This document shows, piece after piece, positions 19,601-27,749 of a DNA stretch of 64,000 nucleotides. The notes below the pieces were generated by a model. The model worked only from the letters and a program-made list of their open reading frames with translations, was not told the DNA's origin and did not search any database. The stretch's first letter is position 1. The number at the start of each line of letters is the position of its first letter. The stretch comes from Rhizohabitans arisaemae (lineage in GTDB: Bacteria > Actinomycetota > Actinomycetes > Streptosporangiales > Streptosporangiaceae), in assembly GCF_025996515.1 (NCBI RefSeq), contig NZ_BLRH01000060.1, forward strand, positions 372,001-436,000. The letters run 5' to 3'. The translations under genes and the position numbers were made by a program.

Positions 19601-20105
19601 AACTCCGCCGAAACACCTTGTTCCACGCGGTCCGATCCTGGAAAAGTGTCGGCAATTCCGAGACGTGGGTTTTCTTCACCGTCTTCACGAACGAATCGAT
19701 ATGGGCGGCCGAATGGCTCGTCCCCCCCGATCCGAGCCGGCGCACCCCGCCGCAGGCGAGATCGGATCCACTTTCCTCCAGCGAACCGACGAGCAGTTCG
19801 TACGCGTGACGGGGTAATACGTCGTCGCTGTCGGCGAAAGCCAGATACTTTCCGGCCGCGTGGGCGGCACCCGTGTTACGGGCCGGACCGAGCCCGCGGT
19901 TCTCCTGTTCGACGAGACGGAATCGCGAATCGCGTTCGACGTAGGACTTTGCGATGACTCCGCTGCCGTCCGGCGATCCGTCGTCGACCAGAATGAACTC
20001 GACGTCCTCCAGTGTCTGTGCCGCCAGGGATGCCAGGCATTCCGCAAAATAGTTTTCGACGTTGTAAAAGGGCACTACGACACTGAGCAGCGGGGGCATG
20101 TTCAT
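16677..20105 (-). CDS. GT2 glycosyltransferase fused to TagF-like glycerophosphotransferase (second copy)
   Basis: 1142 residues. The GT2 domain occupies about 1-240 (LLSVVVPFYNVENYFAECLA; ILVDDGSPDGS; metal site ADSDD near 91). A long middle part (about 250-800) of predicted beta structure has no clear family. The TagF-type domain carries TWHGTPLKRLGRDL near 878, YAPTWRD near 971 and DYSSAMFDFAVTGRP near 1050. It is clearly paralogous along its whole length to the gene at 20867-24394. It is the third gene of a minus-strand operon, 21 bases after the methyltransferase. ATG 20105 or 20099 could start it; GGGAGAG lies upstream of both. Confidence 0.9.
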   Translation of the reverse strand: MNMPPLLSVVVPFYNVENYFAECLASLAAQTLEDVEFILVDDGSPDGSGVIAKSYVERDSRFRLVEQENRGLGPARNTGAAHAAGKYLAFADSDDVLPRHAYELLVGSLEESGSDLACGGVRRLGSGGTSHSAAHIDSFVKTVKKTHVSELPTLFQDRTAWNKVFRRSFWDTHAFRFPSGMYEDHPVTVRAHVLASAVDVLKDVVYYWRVRAAGERSITQRRRELANICDRLVSVRDVSAFLAESAPQLKRHYDEVIASSDLPALAEALDAVAEADEAELVRLAVDCVNDLDPAALAKLPVIKRLKAHLMRRGLVAELREVLRFEGGEIRDAEVVRRGLFRHRWYARYPYFGDARTGVPDEVFELGDELALRAKVDEARWHDGRLRIAGHALIKHLDVASPAQSEIRMWLVHAKNGTRIPLTVRRVQRIDVTADSGRSSACYDWTGFAVEVDPAVLGTQRAVWELHVTVASHGVRRSGRVAGLGTASGREIAEGVLAHPIDDGGFAIKVSVPPAVVTECAVLGGELLLRGRAGEEVGALTATRRQGVTRVVGSASSEREGRFLARLPLEELIAGPDPGDLAAAQIKDGVDWDLSIEAPEATFRLSVLGDLPSVRYVKDGREVAVVRTRHGNLAAIERVSRPLVDRIDWFEGDRLVLTGEYGGRPDSLTLRHRRSVEEHTFPVTWEGDRFTVVLTPAAVGDPLGDLPLRSGTWDLLVRGDSGETAVSVARSAVERLPRPHVTGVHEVSVRAQQGDTLGLRVRPALRPDERGRYAEVRLRSTARHHRSPRAELAVFDGYGGRQYACNPRAISEELARRGGVECVWVTADGQFRVPDGVRTVLQGSREHEQALGVARFVVGNRTAPRWYTKRPGQMYLQTWHGTPLKRLGRDLARMPYRRVELLDWLEYDVPKWDLLISPSPFATPIFRRAFGYEGEILESGYPRNDALLAPRADAVAAAVRRRLGIPEGKRVILYAPTWRDDHQVNHGTRLFTLELDLERAHAALGEDHVILLRTHYLVTDRSALARYAIDVAGYPDIADLYLIADVLVTDYSSAMFDFAVTGRPMVFFTYDLARYRDEVRGFCLDLESEAPGPLLTTSDEVIAALRSLDPAAYAGRYARFTGKYCPFDDGKASARVVDRLLES

Positions 20106-20126
20106 CCACTCTCCCGAGGGTCCCGA

Positions 20127-20855
20127 CTATTTCTGGATCGCGCGATAGGCCGCCCGGAGTACCCTGGCCCCCGCGATCCGCTGCCTGCTCATCCGCAGCT
20201 GCGGCTGGTACACCGCCCAGCCGAGCAGGGCGTGCTGCCAGGGCGCGGGATCGCCCCAGGTGCCGTAGAACTTCTGACCGCTCAGGCAGATCGGCCGGAG
20301 TCCCGCCACGAAGACGGCCTCCCAGACCGCGGCGGCCACCCCGGGCGTGTGCTCGGTGCGGTAGTCGTCCAGCACCACGATCCCGCCGCTGTCCAGCACG
20401 GTGCGGGCGGCGACGATGTCCCCTTTGACATGCTCGTACAGGTGGGAGGCGTCGATGTGCACGAACCGGCAGGTGCCCGGCCGCACATGGTTGAGGATGG
20501 TGGAGCTCGGCCCCTGCACCACGCGCGGCAGGGCCGGGTGGAAGGCGCGGTAGTTGGCCTCGAACGCCTCCCGCTGCAGCGTGGAATACGAGTCGCTCAT
20601 CTCCGAGCGGTTCGCGGCGTCGGGTGCCTCGGATTCGAAGAGGTCGCAGACCGTGAAGGTCTCCCCCTCGCGCAGAAACCGGCCGGTGAAGATCGCACTC
20701 TTACCGAAGTACACCCCGAGCTCCAGAAGGTCACCCCGGATGTCACGGATGGCCTGGTAGTTCAGGAACCATTCGAAGAGCAGCTGGTCCGCGTGCGGAA
20801 ACCAGCCGGTGACCTGGTCTAGCGTTTTCGGGCCCGCTGTCGCGACGACCGTCAT
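20127..20855 (-). CDS. class I SAM-dependent methyltransferase (TylF / Methyltransf_24 type)
   Basis: 242 residues. The SAM-binding motif I is LLELGVYFGKSAIFTGRF (about 43-60). An acidic loop (TVCDLFESEAPD) and the metal-type motif HIDASHLYEHV ... VVLDDY fit macrocin-O-methyltransferase-like enzymes that methylate sugar hydroxyls. AAAGGA precedes ATG 20855. It lies between two paralogous GT2-TagF genes with gaps of only 11 and 21 bases, so the three are co-transcribed. It probably O-methylates a sugar of the surface polymer; that substrate is inferred. Confidence 0.85.
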   Translation of the reverse strand: MTVVATAGPKTLDQVTGWFPHADQLLFEWFLNYQAIRDIRGDLLELGVYFGKSAIFTGRFLREGETFTVCDLFESEAPDAANRSEMSDSYSTLQREAFEANYRAFHPALPRVVQGPSSTILNHVRPGTCRFVHIDASHLYEHVKGDIVAARTVLDSGGIVVLDDYRTEHTPGVAAAVWEAVFVAGLRPICLSGQKFYGTWGDPAPWQHALLGWAVYQPQLRMSRQRIAGARVLRAAYRAIQK

Positions 20856-20866
20856 CGTGTGTCCTT

Positions 20867-23800
20867 TCAGCTGTTGAGCATGCGGTTGACAATGCGTGCC
20901 GAGGCTTTCCCGTCGTCAAACGGGCAGAATTTCGCGACGAACGCCGAATACGGCTCCGCGTACGCCTTCTCCCAGGAGTCGACCTCGCGCAACGCCGTGA
21001 CGACGTCGTCGGTGGTACGGAGAATCGGCCCGGGCGCCGCGGCTTCGAGGTCGAAATAGAACCCGCGGACCTCGTCGCGATAACGCTCGAGGTCGTAGGC
21101 GAAGTAGACGATCGGGCGGCCGGTGTTCGCATAGTCGAACATGGCCGAGGAGTAGTCGGTCACCAGTACATCGGCTACCAAGTACAAATCCGCAATATCC
21201 GGATAAAGCCCGACATCGATTACAAAGTCTGGATATTCCTCGTAGCGGCGATCGGTGATCAAATAATGCGTGCGGAGCAGGAGCACATGGTCCCGCCCGA
21301 GCGCCGCCTGGACCCGCTCCACGTCGAGTTCCAGATTGAACAGCCGCTTCCCCACCGCGATGTGCGCGTCGTCCCGCCAGGTCGGGGCGTAGAGGATCAC
21401 CCGCTTGCCCTCGGGGATCCCCAGCCTGCGCCGTACACTCCGCTCCCGCTCCTCGCGTGAGGGGTGGAAGAAGACGTCGTTGCGCGGATAGCCGTACTCC
21501 ACGATCTCGCCCTCGTACCGGAAGGCGCTCCGCATGATCGGCGTCGTGAAGGGGTTGGGCGAGACGAGCAGGTCCCACCGGGGTACCTCGCGCTCCATCC
21601 AGTCCAGCTTCTCGGTCCGCTTGTACGGCATCTCGCGCAGGTCGAAGCCGAGCCGCTTCAGCGGGGTGCCGTGCCAGGTCTGCACGTACATCTGGCCCTC
21701 GCGCTTGACGAACCACGGCTGCTGCCCGTAATTGCCGACGACGTAGCGGGCGTGCGCCAAGGTCTCGTAGTACTCCCGCGTGCCCATCAGCACCGTCCGG
21801 GCCCCGTCCGGCGGGGCGAACTGCCCGTCCTTGGTCACCCAGACCGACTCCAGCCCCTCCCCCCGCGACCGGATCTCCTCGAAGACGGCCCGCGGGCTGC
21901 AGGAGTACTGGGCGCCCTCGTAGCTCTCGAAGACCACCACGTCCCGGAGCGACTCCTTCCGGGCGGCCGGGTAGCGCCGGTCGCGCAGGCGCGTCTGCAG
22001 GTAGCTTCCCCGCTCGTCCTCGGCGAGGGCGGTGCGGACCCACAGGTGCAGCGCGTCGGTCTGATGCACGTGCACCGTGAACTCGTGCACGCCCAGCGTC
22101 CGTGGACCGGGGAGCGCGCCGAGGTGCCGCCGGTCCAGGGCGACCGGGACCTCGCCCTGCGGCATCGCCGCGAAGACGTCCCAGCTCCCCGAGGCGAGCG
22201 GAAGCGGGCCCCCGAGGCCCGGCATGCGATCCGGGGTGAGCTCGACGCTGAACCGATCCCCCTGCCAGCGGACGGGCAGGCGGTGCGCGTGCCCGCTGCG
22301 GCGGCGCCGGGCGATCAGGTGCTCCGGGCGGTCCGCCCAGCCGGGCAGGTCGCCGCCGAGGATGAGGCGCCCCTGCCCGCTCCACTCCACCCGGTCGATC
22401 AACGGCCGGGTCGCCCGCTCCACGGCGCTGAAGTTGCCCCGGCGGGTGGTGACCAGCACGACCTCCCGCTCACCGGCGAGGTGACGGGGGAGGGACAGGT
22501 ACTCGGCGACCCCCAGCCGGATCCGTTTCCCCCCGGCCAGCACGGAGAAGTCCCAGTCGATCCCGTCGCCGACGGCGGCCCCGAGCGAGGTGTCCCCGGT
22601 GAGGTCGGCGGCGGGCGGCTTCGCCCGTACCACCAGATCGGCGAGGGGAAACAGGGTGCGGAACCCGGTGGGCCCCGAGGAGGCGGGGGTGACCTCGGCG
22701 GCGGCTTCGACGACGGCGCCGGTGAGCCGGCTCACCGCGACGACCTTGAGGCCCTGCGCGGCGTCCCCCTTGGACCAGCCTTCCAGCTCCAGATGGCCGT
22801 CGGTGAGCTGGCACGAGGTGACGAGCGCCCGGGGAATCCTGACGTCGACGACCAGGTGGTTCTCGTCGTCGACCGAGGACTGCACCAGCACCCCGGTGGT
22901 CACCGCGTGCCGCCGGGGCGTCCGGGCGTGCACGTTCCACGGGCCGGCTACGGGTGAGGTCCGGCGGATCCCGGGGCCGGTGAGCGAGGCGTGCAGTTCC
23001 CAGGTCCACTGCCGCCACTTGCCGTTCTCCTTGAGCCAGGTCGGATCCAGCTCCGCGGTGAAGCCCGCCCAGTCCAAGCAGACCGCGGACTGGTCGGAGT
23101 CCGCGGTGATCTCGGGGCGGTGGACCTGCTCGACGGGCAGGTTGAGTACGGCGCCCGTCTCGCTCTCCCGCAGCCAGACGCGGATCCGGTGCCGGCCCCG
23201 GGTGGCGAACTCGACCCCGGGGACGTAGGCGCGGCCGGTCAGCCGGAGCTTTCCGGCGCTCCAGCCCATCTGATCCACCCGGGCGCGTAGGGTGAGCTCC
23301 CGCCCGATGTCGTAGACGGTGTCCGGAACGCCGCGCCGCCGGTCCCGGAAGTAGGGGTAGTCGGCGTACCACTTCGCGCGAAAGCGCCCCTTGCGCACCG
23401 GCCGCCGGGATACGGACCCCTGCTGTTCGTGGGCGATGACCTCCAGCAGTTCGGGGACCATCCGCCGGAGCGCGAGGTGGAACTTGAGCCGGCGGATCGC
23501 GGTGAGGCTCTCGAACACGGCGGGCTCGACGTGCTCCAGATAGGGGTTGATCAATTCGAGGAGGGGTTCCCGCTCGTCTTCGCCGACCAGGGCCATGGCG
23601 TTGACCGCGAGGTGGAAGTCGACGTCGAGGACGGACTTGTCGAATCCGGGCTTGATCTCGGGGGCGTGCTCCATGATGAAGGCGCCCACCCGCTCGACCG
23701 CGGCGAGCCGGTCGGCGATGTTGGGCAGTTCGGCGGATCGCTGGGTGATGGAGAGCCCGCCCCCCTCGCGCATCCGCCAGTAGTAGACGATGTTGCGGAG

Positions 23801-24394
23801 CACGTCGACCGAGGAGGCGTGGACGTGCGCGGGCACGGTGACCGGGGAGTCCTCGTAGAGCCCGCTGGGAAACTCGAATCCGTGCCGGTCCCAGAACGAG
23901 CGGCGGTAGACCTTGTTCCATATCGTCCGGTCTTGAATGAGGGGAATGAATTCCCGGACATGGGTCTTTCGCCGTGATCGACGGAACGGCTCGACGTGGA
24001 GCCAGGATTTGGTCACCCCGGCCGCGCTGAGGCGCCGTACCCCGCCGCAGGCGATATCCGAGCCGGTCTCCTCCAGTGATCCGACCAGGAGTTCGTAGGC
24101 GTATCGCGGGAGAACGTCGTCGCTGTCGGCGAACGCGAGGTACTTCCCCTTGGCCGCTCTCGCCCCGTTGTTACGGGCTCGGCCCAGGCCTTGATTCTCC
24201 TGGACCACGAGGCGAAATCGTGTGTCCCGTACGGCATGGTTCTTCGCGATTACCGCACTGCCATCCAACGAACCGTCATCAACCAGAATAAACTCAATAT
24301 CATTTAATGTCTGATTTGCAAGAGATGATAGACACTCTTCGAAATAGAGCTCGACGTTGTAGAAAGGGATGACGACGCTCAACAGTGGCGTCAT
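20867..24394 (-). CDS. GT2 glycosyltransferase fused to TagF-like glycerophosphotransferase (third copy)
   Basis: 1175 residues, first gene of the minus-strand operon. GT2 domain: LLSVVIPFYNVELYFEECLS, ILVDDGSLDGS, ADSDD. TagF-type domain: TWHGTPLKRLGFDL near 906, YAPTWRD near 1003, DYSSAMFDYANTGRP near 1081. The first 60 residues match the copy at 16677-20105 almost position for position, so the two arose by duplication. GAGGAG lies 8 bases before ATG 24394. The N-terminal codons (near 24240-24394) are more AT-rich than the rest, as in many translation-start regions. It is expected to act in the cytoplasm at the membrane face. Confidence 0.9.
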   Translation of the reverse strand: MTPLLSVVIPFYNVELYFEECLSSLANQTLNDIEFILVDDGSLDGSAVIAKNHAVRDTRFRLVVQENQGLGRARNNGARAAKGKYLAFADSDDVLPRYAYELLVGSLEETGSDIACGGVRRLSAAGVTKSWLHVEPFRRSRRKTHVREFIPLIQDRTIWNKVYRRSFWDRHGFEFPSGLYEDSPVTVPAHVHASSVDVLRNIVYYWRMREGGGLSITQRSAELPNIADRLAAVERVGAFIMEHAPEIKPGFDKSVLDVDFHLAVNAMALVGEDEREPLLELINPYLEHVEPAVFESLTAIRRLKFHLALRRMVPELLEVIAHEQQGSVSRRPVRKGRFRAKWYADYPYFRDRRRGVPDTVYDIGRELTLRARVDQMGWSAGKLRLTGRAYVPGVEFATRGRHRIRVWLRESETGAVLNLPVEQVHRPEITADSDQSAVCLDWAGFTAELDPTWLKENGKWRQWTWELHASLTGPGIRRTSPVAGPWNVHARTPRRHAVTTGVLVQSSVDDENHLVVDVRIPRALVTSCQLTDGHLELEGWSKGDAAQGLKVVAVSRLTGAVVEAAAEVTPASSGPTGFRTLFPLADLVVRAKPPAADLTGDTSLGAAVGDGIDWDFSVLAGGKRIRLGVAEYLSLPRHLAGEREVVLVTTRRGNFSAVERATRPLIDRVEWSGQGRLILGGDLPGWADRPEHLIARRRRSGHAHRLPVRWQGDRFSVELTPDRMPGLGGPLPLASGSWDVFAAMPQGEVPVALDRRHLGALPGPRTLGVHEFTVHVHQTDALHLWVRTALAEDERGSYLQTRLRDRRYPAARKESLRDVVVFESYEGAQYSCSPRAVFEEIRSRGEGLESVWVTKDGQFAPPDGARTVLMGTREYYETLAHARYVVGNYGQQPWFVKREGQMYVQTWHGTPLKRLGFDLREMPYKRTEKLDWMEREVPRWDLLVSPNPFTTPIMRSAFRYEGEIVEYGYPRNDVFFHPSREERERSVRRRLGIPEGKRVILYAPTWRDDAHIAVGKRLFNLELDVERVQAALGRDHVLLLRTHYLITDRRYEEYPDFVIDVGLYPDIADLYLVADVLVTDYSSAMFDYANTGRPIVYFAYDLERYRDEVRGFYFDLEAAAPGPILRTTDDVVTALREVDSWEKAYAEPYSAFVAKFCPFDDGKASARIVNRMLNS

Positions 24395-24722
24395 TGCGAA
24401 AACTCCTCGACAGCTCGGGTTCGGGGGTCGGCGACTTCAGGGATCCCCTGAATCTCCTTAGCCAGCATGGTGAGCCGTCGCGCGCCGGGTTTTACGGCAA
24501 GCCACTCTGTGGCCGCTTCATGGCGAGTTCTTGACTTATGGCTGACGGCATTGACCGGCGGATCAGCGAGGGCGCACTGATCCGAACACCACTCGCGGCC
24601 ACCGGTGGTCCGCTACGCTACGTTGCCGGTGCCACCTCCCCAAGAGCCCCAATGACCCCTTTGGTCACACCGGGGGTCGGCGCCTTTCCCATGTGCACGA
24701 GCGCAAGGAGCACCGGCCCCCC
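24395..24722. other. divergent intergenic region without a gene
   Basis: 328 bases between the divergent TagF-type operon and the polysaccharide deacetylase. I see two inverted repeats: a 17-base palindrome TTCAGGGATCCCCTGAA at 24436-24452, close to the TagF-side start, and GGATCAG/CTGATCC arms at 24560-24566 and 24577-24583. TTGAC-like hexamers occur at 24532 and 24551 but I cannot pair them with convincing -10 elements. The region must hold promoters for both sides. A 62-codon frame at 24538-24726 lacks a ribosome site and is not called. Confidence 0.5.
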
Positions 24723-25487
24723 ATGAAGAGGTTGATCGCCGCGGCGATCGGACTGATCGTCCCGCTCGTCGTCGCCACCCCCACCACCGCCGCTCACACC
24801 GCTCGCGCCGTGGCCCGCCCCGACTGCCGGCTGGTCGCCTGCATCGCCCTCACCTTCGACGACGGCCCCGGACCGCTCACCGACAGCCTCCTGGACACCC
24901 TCAAGCGGCACGACGCCGAGGCGACCTTCTTCGTCGTCGGCCGCAAAGTGGTCCTCCAGCCGGAGACCGTCCGGCGGATCGCCGCCGCCGGGCACGAGAT
25001 CGGCAACCACAGCTTCAGCCACGCCCGGCTCACCTCCCTGCCCGACAGCGCCATCCGCGACGAACTCGCCGACACCCAGCACGTCATCGAGCAGGCGACC
25101 GGCCGCAAACCCCGGATCATGCGGCCGCCGTACGGCGCCACGGATCACCGGGTCTCCCTGATCAGCGCCGATCTCGGCCTCGCCCAGGTCATCTGGAACG
25201 CCACGTCCAAGGACTGGAAGACCCGATCCCGGCAGGCGATCATCGACCGCACGCTCAAGCACGCCCGGCCGGACGGCGTCGTCCTCATGCACGACACCGT
25301 CCCGGCCACGGTGTTCGCGCTGCCGACCATCCTGCGCACCCTCAAACAGCGGGGGTACCACCTGGTCACCGTCTCCCACCTACTCGGACGGGGACTCCGG
25401 CCCGGCGAGATCTATCCGCCGTCGTTCGAGTTCATCCCCCCGGAGGAGTCCGACCGGCTCCGCCTCCAGGCCTCGCCGCACCGATAG
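24723..25487 (+). CDS. exported polysaccharide deacetylase (NodB / CE4 family)
   Basis: 254 residues. A signal peptide is clear: MKRLIAAAIGLIVPLVVA then an Ala/Thr-rich cleavage zone. The NodB domain has motif 1 TFDDGPGP (catalytic base and metal aspartates), motif 2 GNHSFSHARL (the H-x3-H metal ligands), motif 3 RPPYGA, and later the motif VVLMHDT. It removes acetyl groups from peptidoglycan or another N-acetylated glycan outside the cell. ATG 24723 begins the signal peptide; an upstream in-frame ATG at 24693 would spoil it. Its location next to the surface-polymer island suggests wall maturation. Confidence 0.93.
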   Translation: MKRLIAAAIGLIVPLVVATPTTAAHTARAVARPDCRLVACIALTFDDGPGPLTDSLLDTLKRHDAEATFFVVGRKVVLQPETVRRIAAAGHEIGNHSFSHARLTSLPDSAIRDELADTQHVIEQATGRKPRIMRPPYGATDHRVSLISADLGLAQVIWNATSKDWKTRSRQAIIDRTLKHARPDGVVLMHDTVPATVFALPTILRTLKQRGYHLVTVSHLLGRGLRPGEIYPPSFEFIPPEESDRLRLQASPHR

Positions 25488-25491
25488 GCGC

Positions 25492-26049
25492 TCAGCCCGC
25501 CGCGTCCTCCTGGTCCAGCGGGATCGTGCGGAGGAACCCGAGGAGCCTGGCCACGTCGGCGTGGGTGAGGTCGATCGGCAGGACCAGCCGGGCCACCCGC
25601 CCCCCGGCGAGCGCGAGATCGTACTTGACGATCTCGTCGAACCGCTCCCGGAGTGCCGGATGTCCGGTACGGCCTGCGGCGGGCCGAGGATCGAAGTCCG
25701 CCGCCTCCGGCTCGGCCTCATCCTCCGGCTCCACCGGCCGACGGGTACCCGGGCCCCGCGCGTCCCGGAGGAAGTCGGCCACCGCCCGGCGGAACCGGGA
25801 CCGGTACGCCTGCAGGGTGCTCCCGCTCAGCCGGTGTTCATGGAGCCGGGTGAAATCGCCGAGCGTCTGCTCCACATCCAGGCGGGTGACGTCGAGGGTC
25901 CGCCAATCCGGGTAGACCGCGAGCACCCGGGCGCAGGCCGAGCGCAGGGAGAGCGCGGTGTTCTCCGGGATGAAGCCGACCTGTGCCGCCGTGTGCCAGA
26001 ACGCGACGAGGTCGCGCCCGGTGGTGCCCCGCCTTCTGCGCGTGCCCAT
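25492..26049 (-). CDS. hypothetical protein resembling an integrase core-binding (SAM-like) domain
   Basis: 185 residues, not assigned to a named family. The N-terminal half (GRDLVAFWHTAAQVGFIPEN ... TLQAYRSRFRRAVADFLRD) has the helix pattern of the N-terminal SAM-like domain of tyrosine recombinases, but no R-H-R-Y catalytic domain follows. An acidic/proline linker (about 100-135) leads to a C-terminal part, ARLVLPIDLTHADVARLLGFL, which reads like the end of a regulatory or DNA-binding module. It ends five bases from the convergent deacetylase stop and begins 62 bases after guaA on the same strand. A DNA-binding role is only a suggestion. Confidence 0.65.
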   Translation of the reverse strand: MGTRRRRGTTGRDLVAFWHTAAQVGFIPENTALSLRSACARVLAVYPDWRTLDVTRLDVEQTLGDFTRLHEHRLSGSTLQAYRSRFRRAVADFLRDARGPGTRRPVEPEDEAEPEAADFDPRPAAGRTGHPALRERFDEIVKYDLALAGGRVARLVLPIDLTHADVARLLGFLRTIPLDQEDAAG

Positions 26050-26111
26050 GTCTCGATGCTGACAGCGGACGCCCCGGATTCAAGCGGAATCGCGACCCGG
26101 TTTACCGGGGA

Positions 26112-27665
26112 TCACTCCCATTCGATGGTGCCCGGCGGCTTGCTGGTGACGTCGAGGGTGACCCGGTTGATCTCGCGCACCTCGTTGGTGATCCGGGTGG
26201 AGATCCGGGCGAGCACGTCGTACGGCACCCGTGCCCAGTCCGCGGTCATCGCGTCCTCGGAGGTCACGGGGCGGAGCACGACGGGATGTCCGTAGGTCCG
26301 CCCGTCGCCCTGAACCCCCACGGAGCGGACGTCGGCGAGGAGCACCACCGGACACTGCCAGATGTGCCCGTCAAGGTCGGCCCGGGAGAGCTCCTCCCGG
26401 GCGATCGCGTCGGCTTCCCGGAGGATGTCCAGGCGGTCGCGGGTGACCTCGCCGATGATCCGGATGCCCAGACCCGGCCCGGGGAACGGCTGCCGCCCGA
26501 CGATCGCGGCCGGAAGGCCGAGCTCCAGCCCGGCACGCCGTACCTCGTCCTTGAACAGCCAGCGCAGCGGCTCGACCAGCGTGAACCGCAGGTCGTCGGG
26601 GAGGCCGCCCACGTTGTGGTGGGACTTGATGTTCGCGGTGCCCGTACCCCCGCCGGATTCGACGACGTCGGGGTAGAGGGTGCCCTGGACCAGGAAGTCC
26701 ACCTGCTCGTGCGCGGAGATCTCCCGCGCCGCGGCCTCGAAGACCCGGATGAACTCCCTGCCGATGATCTTCCGCTTCTCCTCCGGGTCGACCACCCCGA
26801 CGAGCGCGGTGAGGAACCGGTCGGCGGCGTCCACCACGTGCAGCTGCACCCCGGTGGCGGCGACGAAGTCCTTCTCCACCTGCTCGGCCTCACCCTTGCG
26901 GAGCAGCCCGTGGTCGACGAAGACGCAGGTGAGCCGGTCGCCGATGGCCCGCTGCACGATCGCGGCGGCCACCGCGGAGTCGACCCCGCCGGACAGCCCG
27001 CAGATGGCGCGGCCGGTCGGCCCGATCTGCTCGGCCACCGCGGTGACGGCGTCCTCCACGATGTTCAGCATCGTCCAGGAGGGACGGCAGCCCGCGGCCT
27101 CGTAGAGGAAGCGGCGCAGCACGTCCTGCCCGTGCTCGGAGTGGAGCACCTCGGGGTGGAACTGCACGCCGTACAGCCCGCGCTCGGTGTCCTCCATGGC
27201 GGCGACCGGGGTGACCTCGGTGGCGGCGGTGACGGCGAACCCCTCGGGCGCCGCGGCGACCGAGTCGCCGTGCGACATCCAGACCGACAGCGCGGCCGGA
27301 AGCCCGGCGAAGAGCACCCCTTCGTCGACCACCGCGAGCGGCGTGCCGCCGTACTCGGCGATGTCGGTCCTTTTCACCTCGCCGCCGAGGGCCAGCGCCA
27401 TCGCCTGGAAGCCGTAGCAGATACCGAAGGTCGGCAGGCCGGTCTCGAAGAGGCCGGCCGGGACGGCCGGGGCCCCTTCGGCGTAGACCGAGGACGGCCC
27501 GCCGGAGAGGATGATCGCCTTCGGGTTCCGCTTGAGCATCTCCTCGACCGGCATGGTCGAGGGGACGATCTCCGAGTAGACGGAGCATTCGCGGACACGC
27601 CTGGCGATGAGCTGCGCGTACTGCGCGCCAAAGTCGACGACGAGGACGGTGTCGAAGTCAGACAC
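26112..27665 (-). CDS. guaA: GMP synthase (glutamine-hydrolysing)
   Basis: 517 residues, the normal length. The class I glutamine amidotransferase domain has [12 protein letters not shown], the catalytic cysteine in [11 protein letters not shown] near residue 87, and the His-Glu pair in [13 protein letters not shown]. The ATP pyrophosphatase domain has the PP-loop [12 protein letters not shown] near residue 227, and the C-terminal dimerisation domain has [13 protein letters not shown]. It converts XMP to GMP in the cytoplasm and acts after GuaB, which is also in this window. The start is GTG 27665. Confidence 0.97.
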   Translation of the reverse strand: MSDFDTVLVVDFGAQYAQLIARRVRECSVYSEIVPSTMPVEEMLKRNPKAIILSGGPSSVYAEGAPAVPAGLFETGLPTFGICYGFQAMALALGGEVKRTDIAEYGGTPLAVVDEGVLFAGLPAALSVWMSHGDSVAAAPEGFAVTAATEVTPVAAMEDTERGLYGVQFHPEVLHSEHGQDVLRRFLYEAAGCRPSWTMLNIVEDAVTAVAEQIGPTGRAICGLSGGVDSAVAAAIVQRAIGDRLTCVFVDHGLLRKGEAEQVEKDFVAATGVQLHVVDAADRFLTALVGVVDPEEKRKIIGREFIRVFEAAAREISAHEQVDFLVQGTLYPDVVESGGGTGTANIKSHHNVGGLPDDLRFTLVEPLRWLFKDEVRRAGLELGLPAAIVGRQPFPGPGLGIRIIGEVTRDRLDILREADAIAREELSRADLDGHIWQCPVVLLADVRSVGVQGDGRTYGHPVVLRPVTSEDAMTADWARVPYDVLARISTRITNEVREINRVTLDVTSKPPGTIEWE

Positions 27666-27704
27666 GTGGTTCAGGACCCCCAGTGAGCTGCGGAGTCCTC
27701 AGTC

Positions 27705-27744
27705 TATCCGGCCCGCTTGACCCGTCGGCGGAAAGAGCCGGATA
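27705..27744 (-). terminator. hairpin downstream of the aldehyde dehydrogenase gene
   Basis: Arms TATCCGGC (27705-27712) and GCCGGATA (27737-27744) pair perfectly over 8 bases with a 24-base loop, starting six bases past the dehydrogenase stop on the minus strand. No T-run follows, so it is a weak candidate terminator or 3' stabiliser between that gene and guaA. Confidence 0.35.
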
Positions 27745-27749
27745 GCGGG

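Noticed and set aside
17064-19817. Long plus-strand open frame of 917 codons
   Set aside because: Antisense shadow of the second GT2-TagF gene, with no domain or ribosome site.
24538-24726. 62-codon plus-strand gene before the polysaccharide deacetylase
   Set aside because: No ribosome site; it overlaps the deacetylase start and has no recognisable features.
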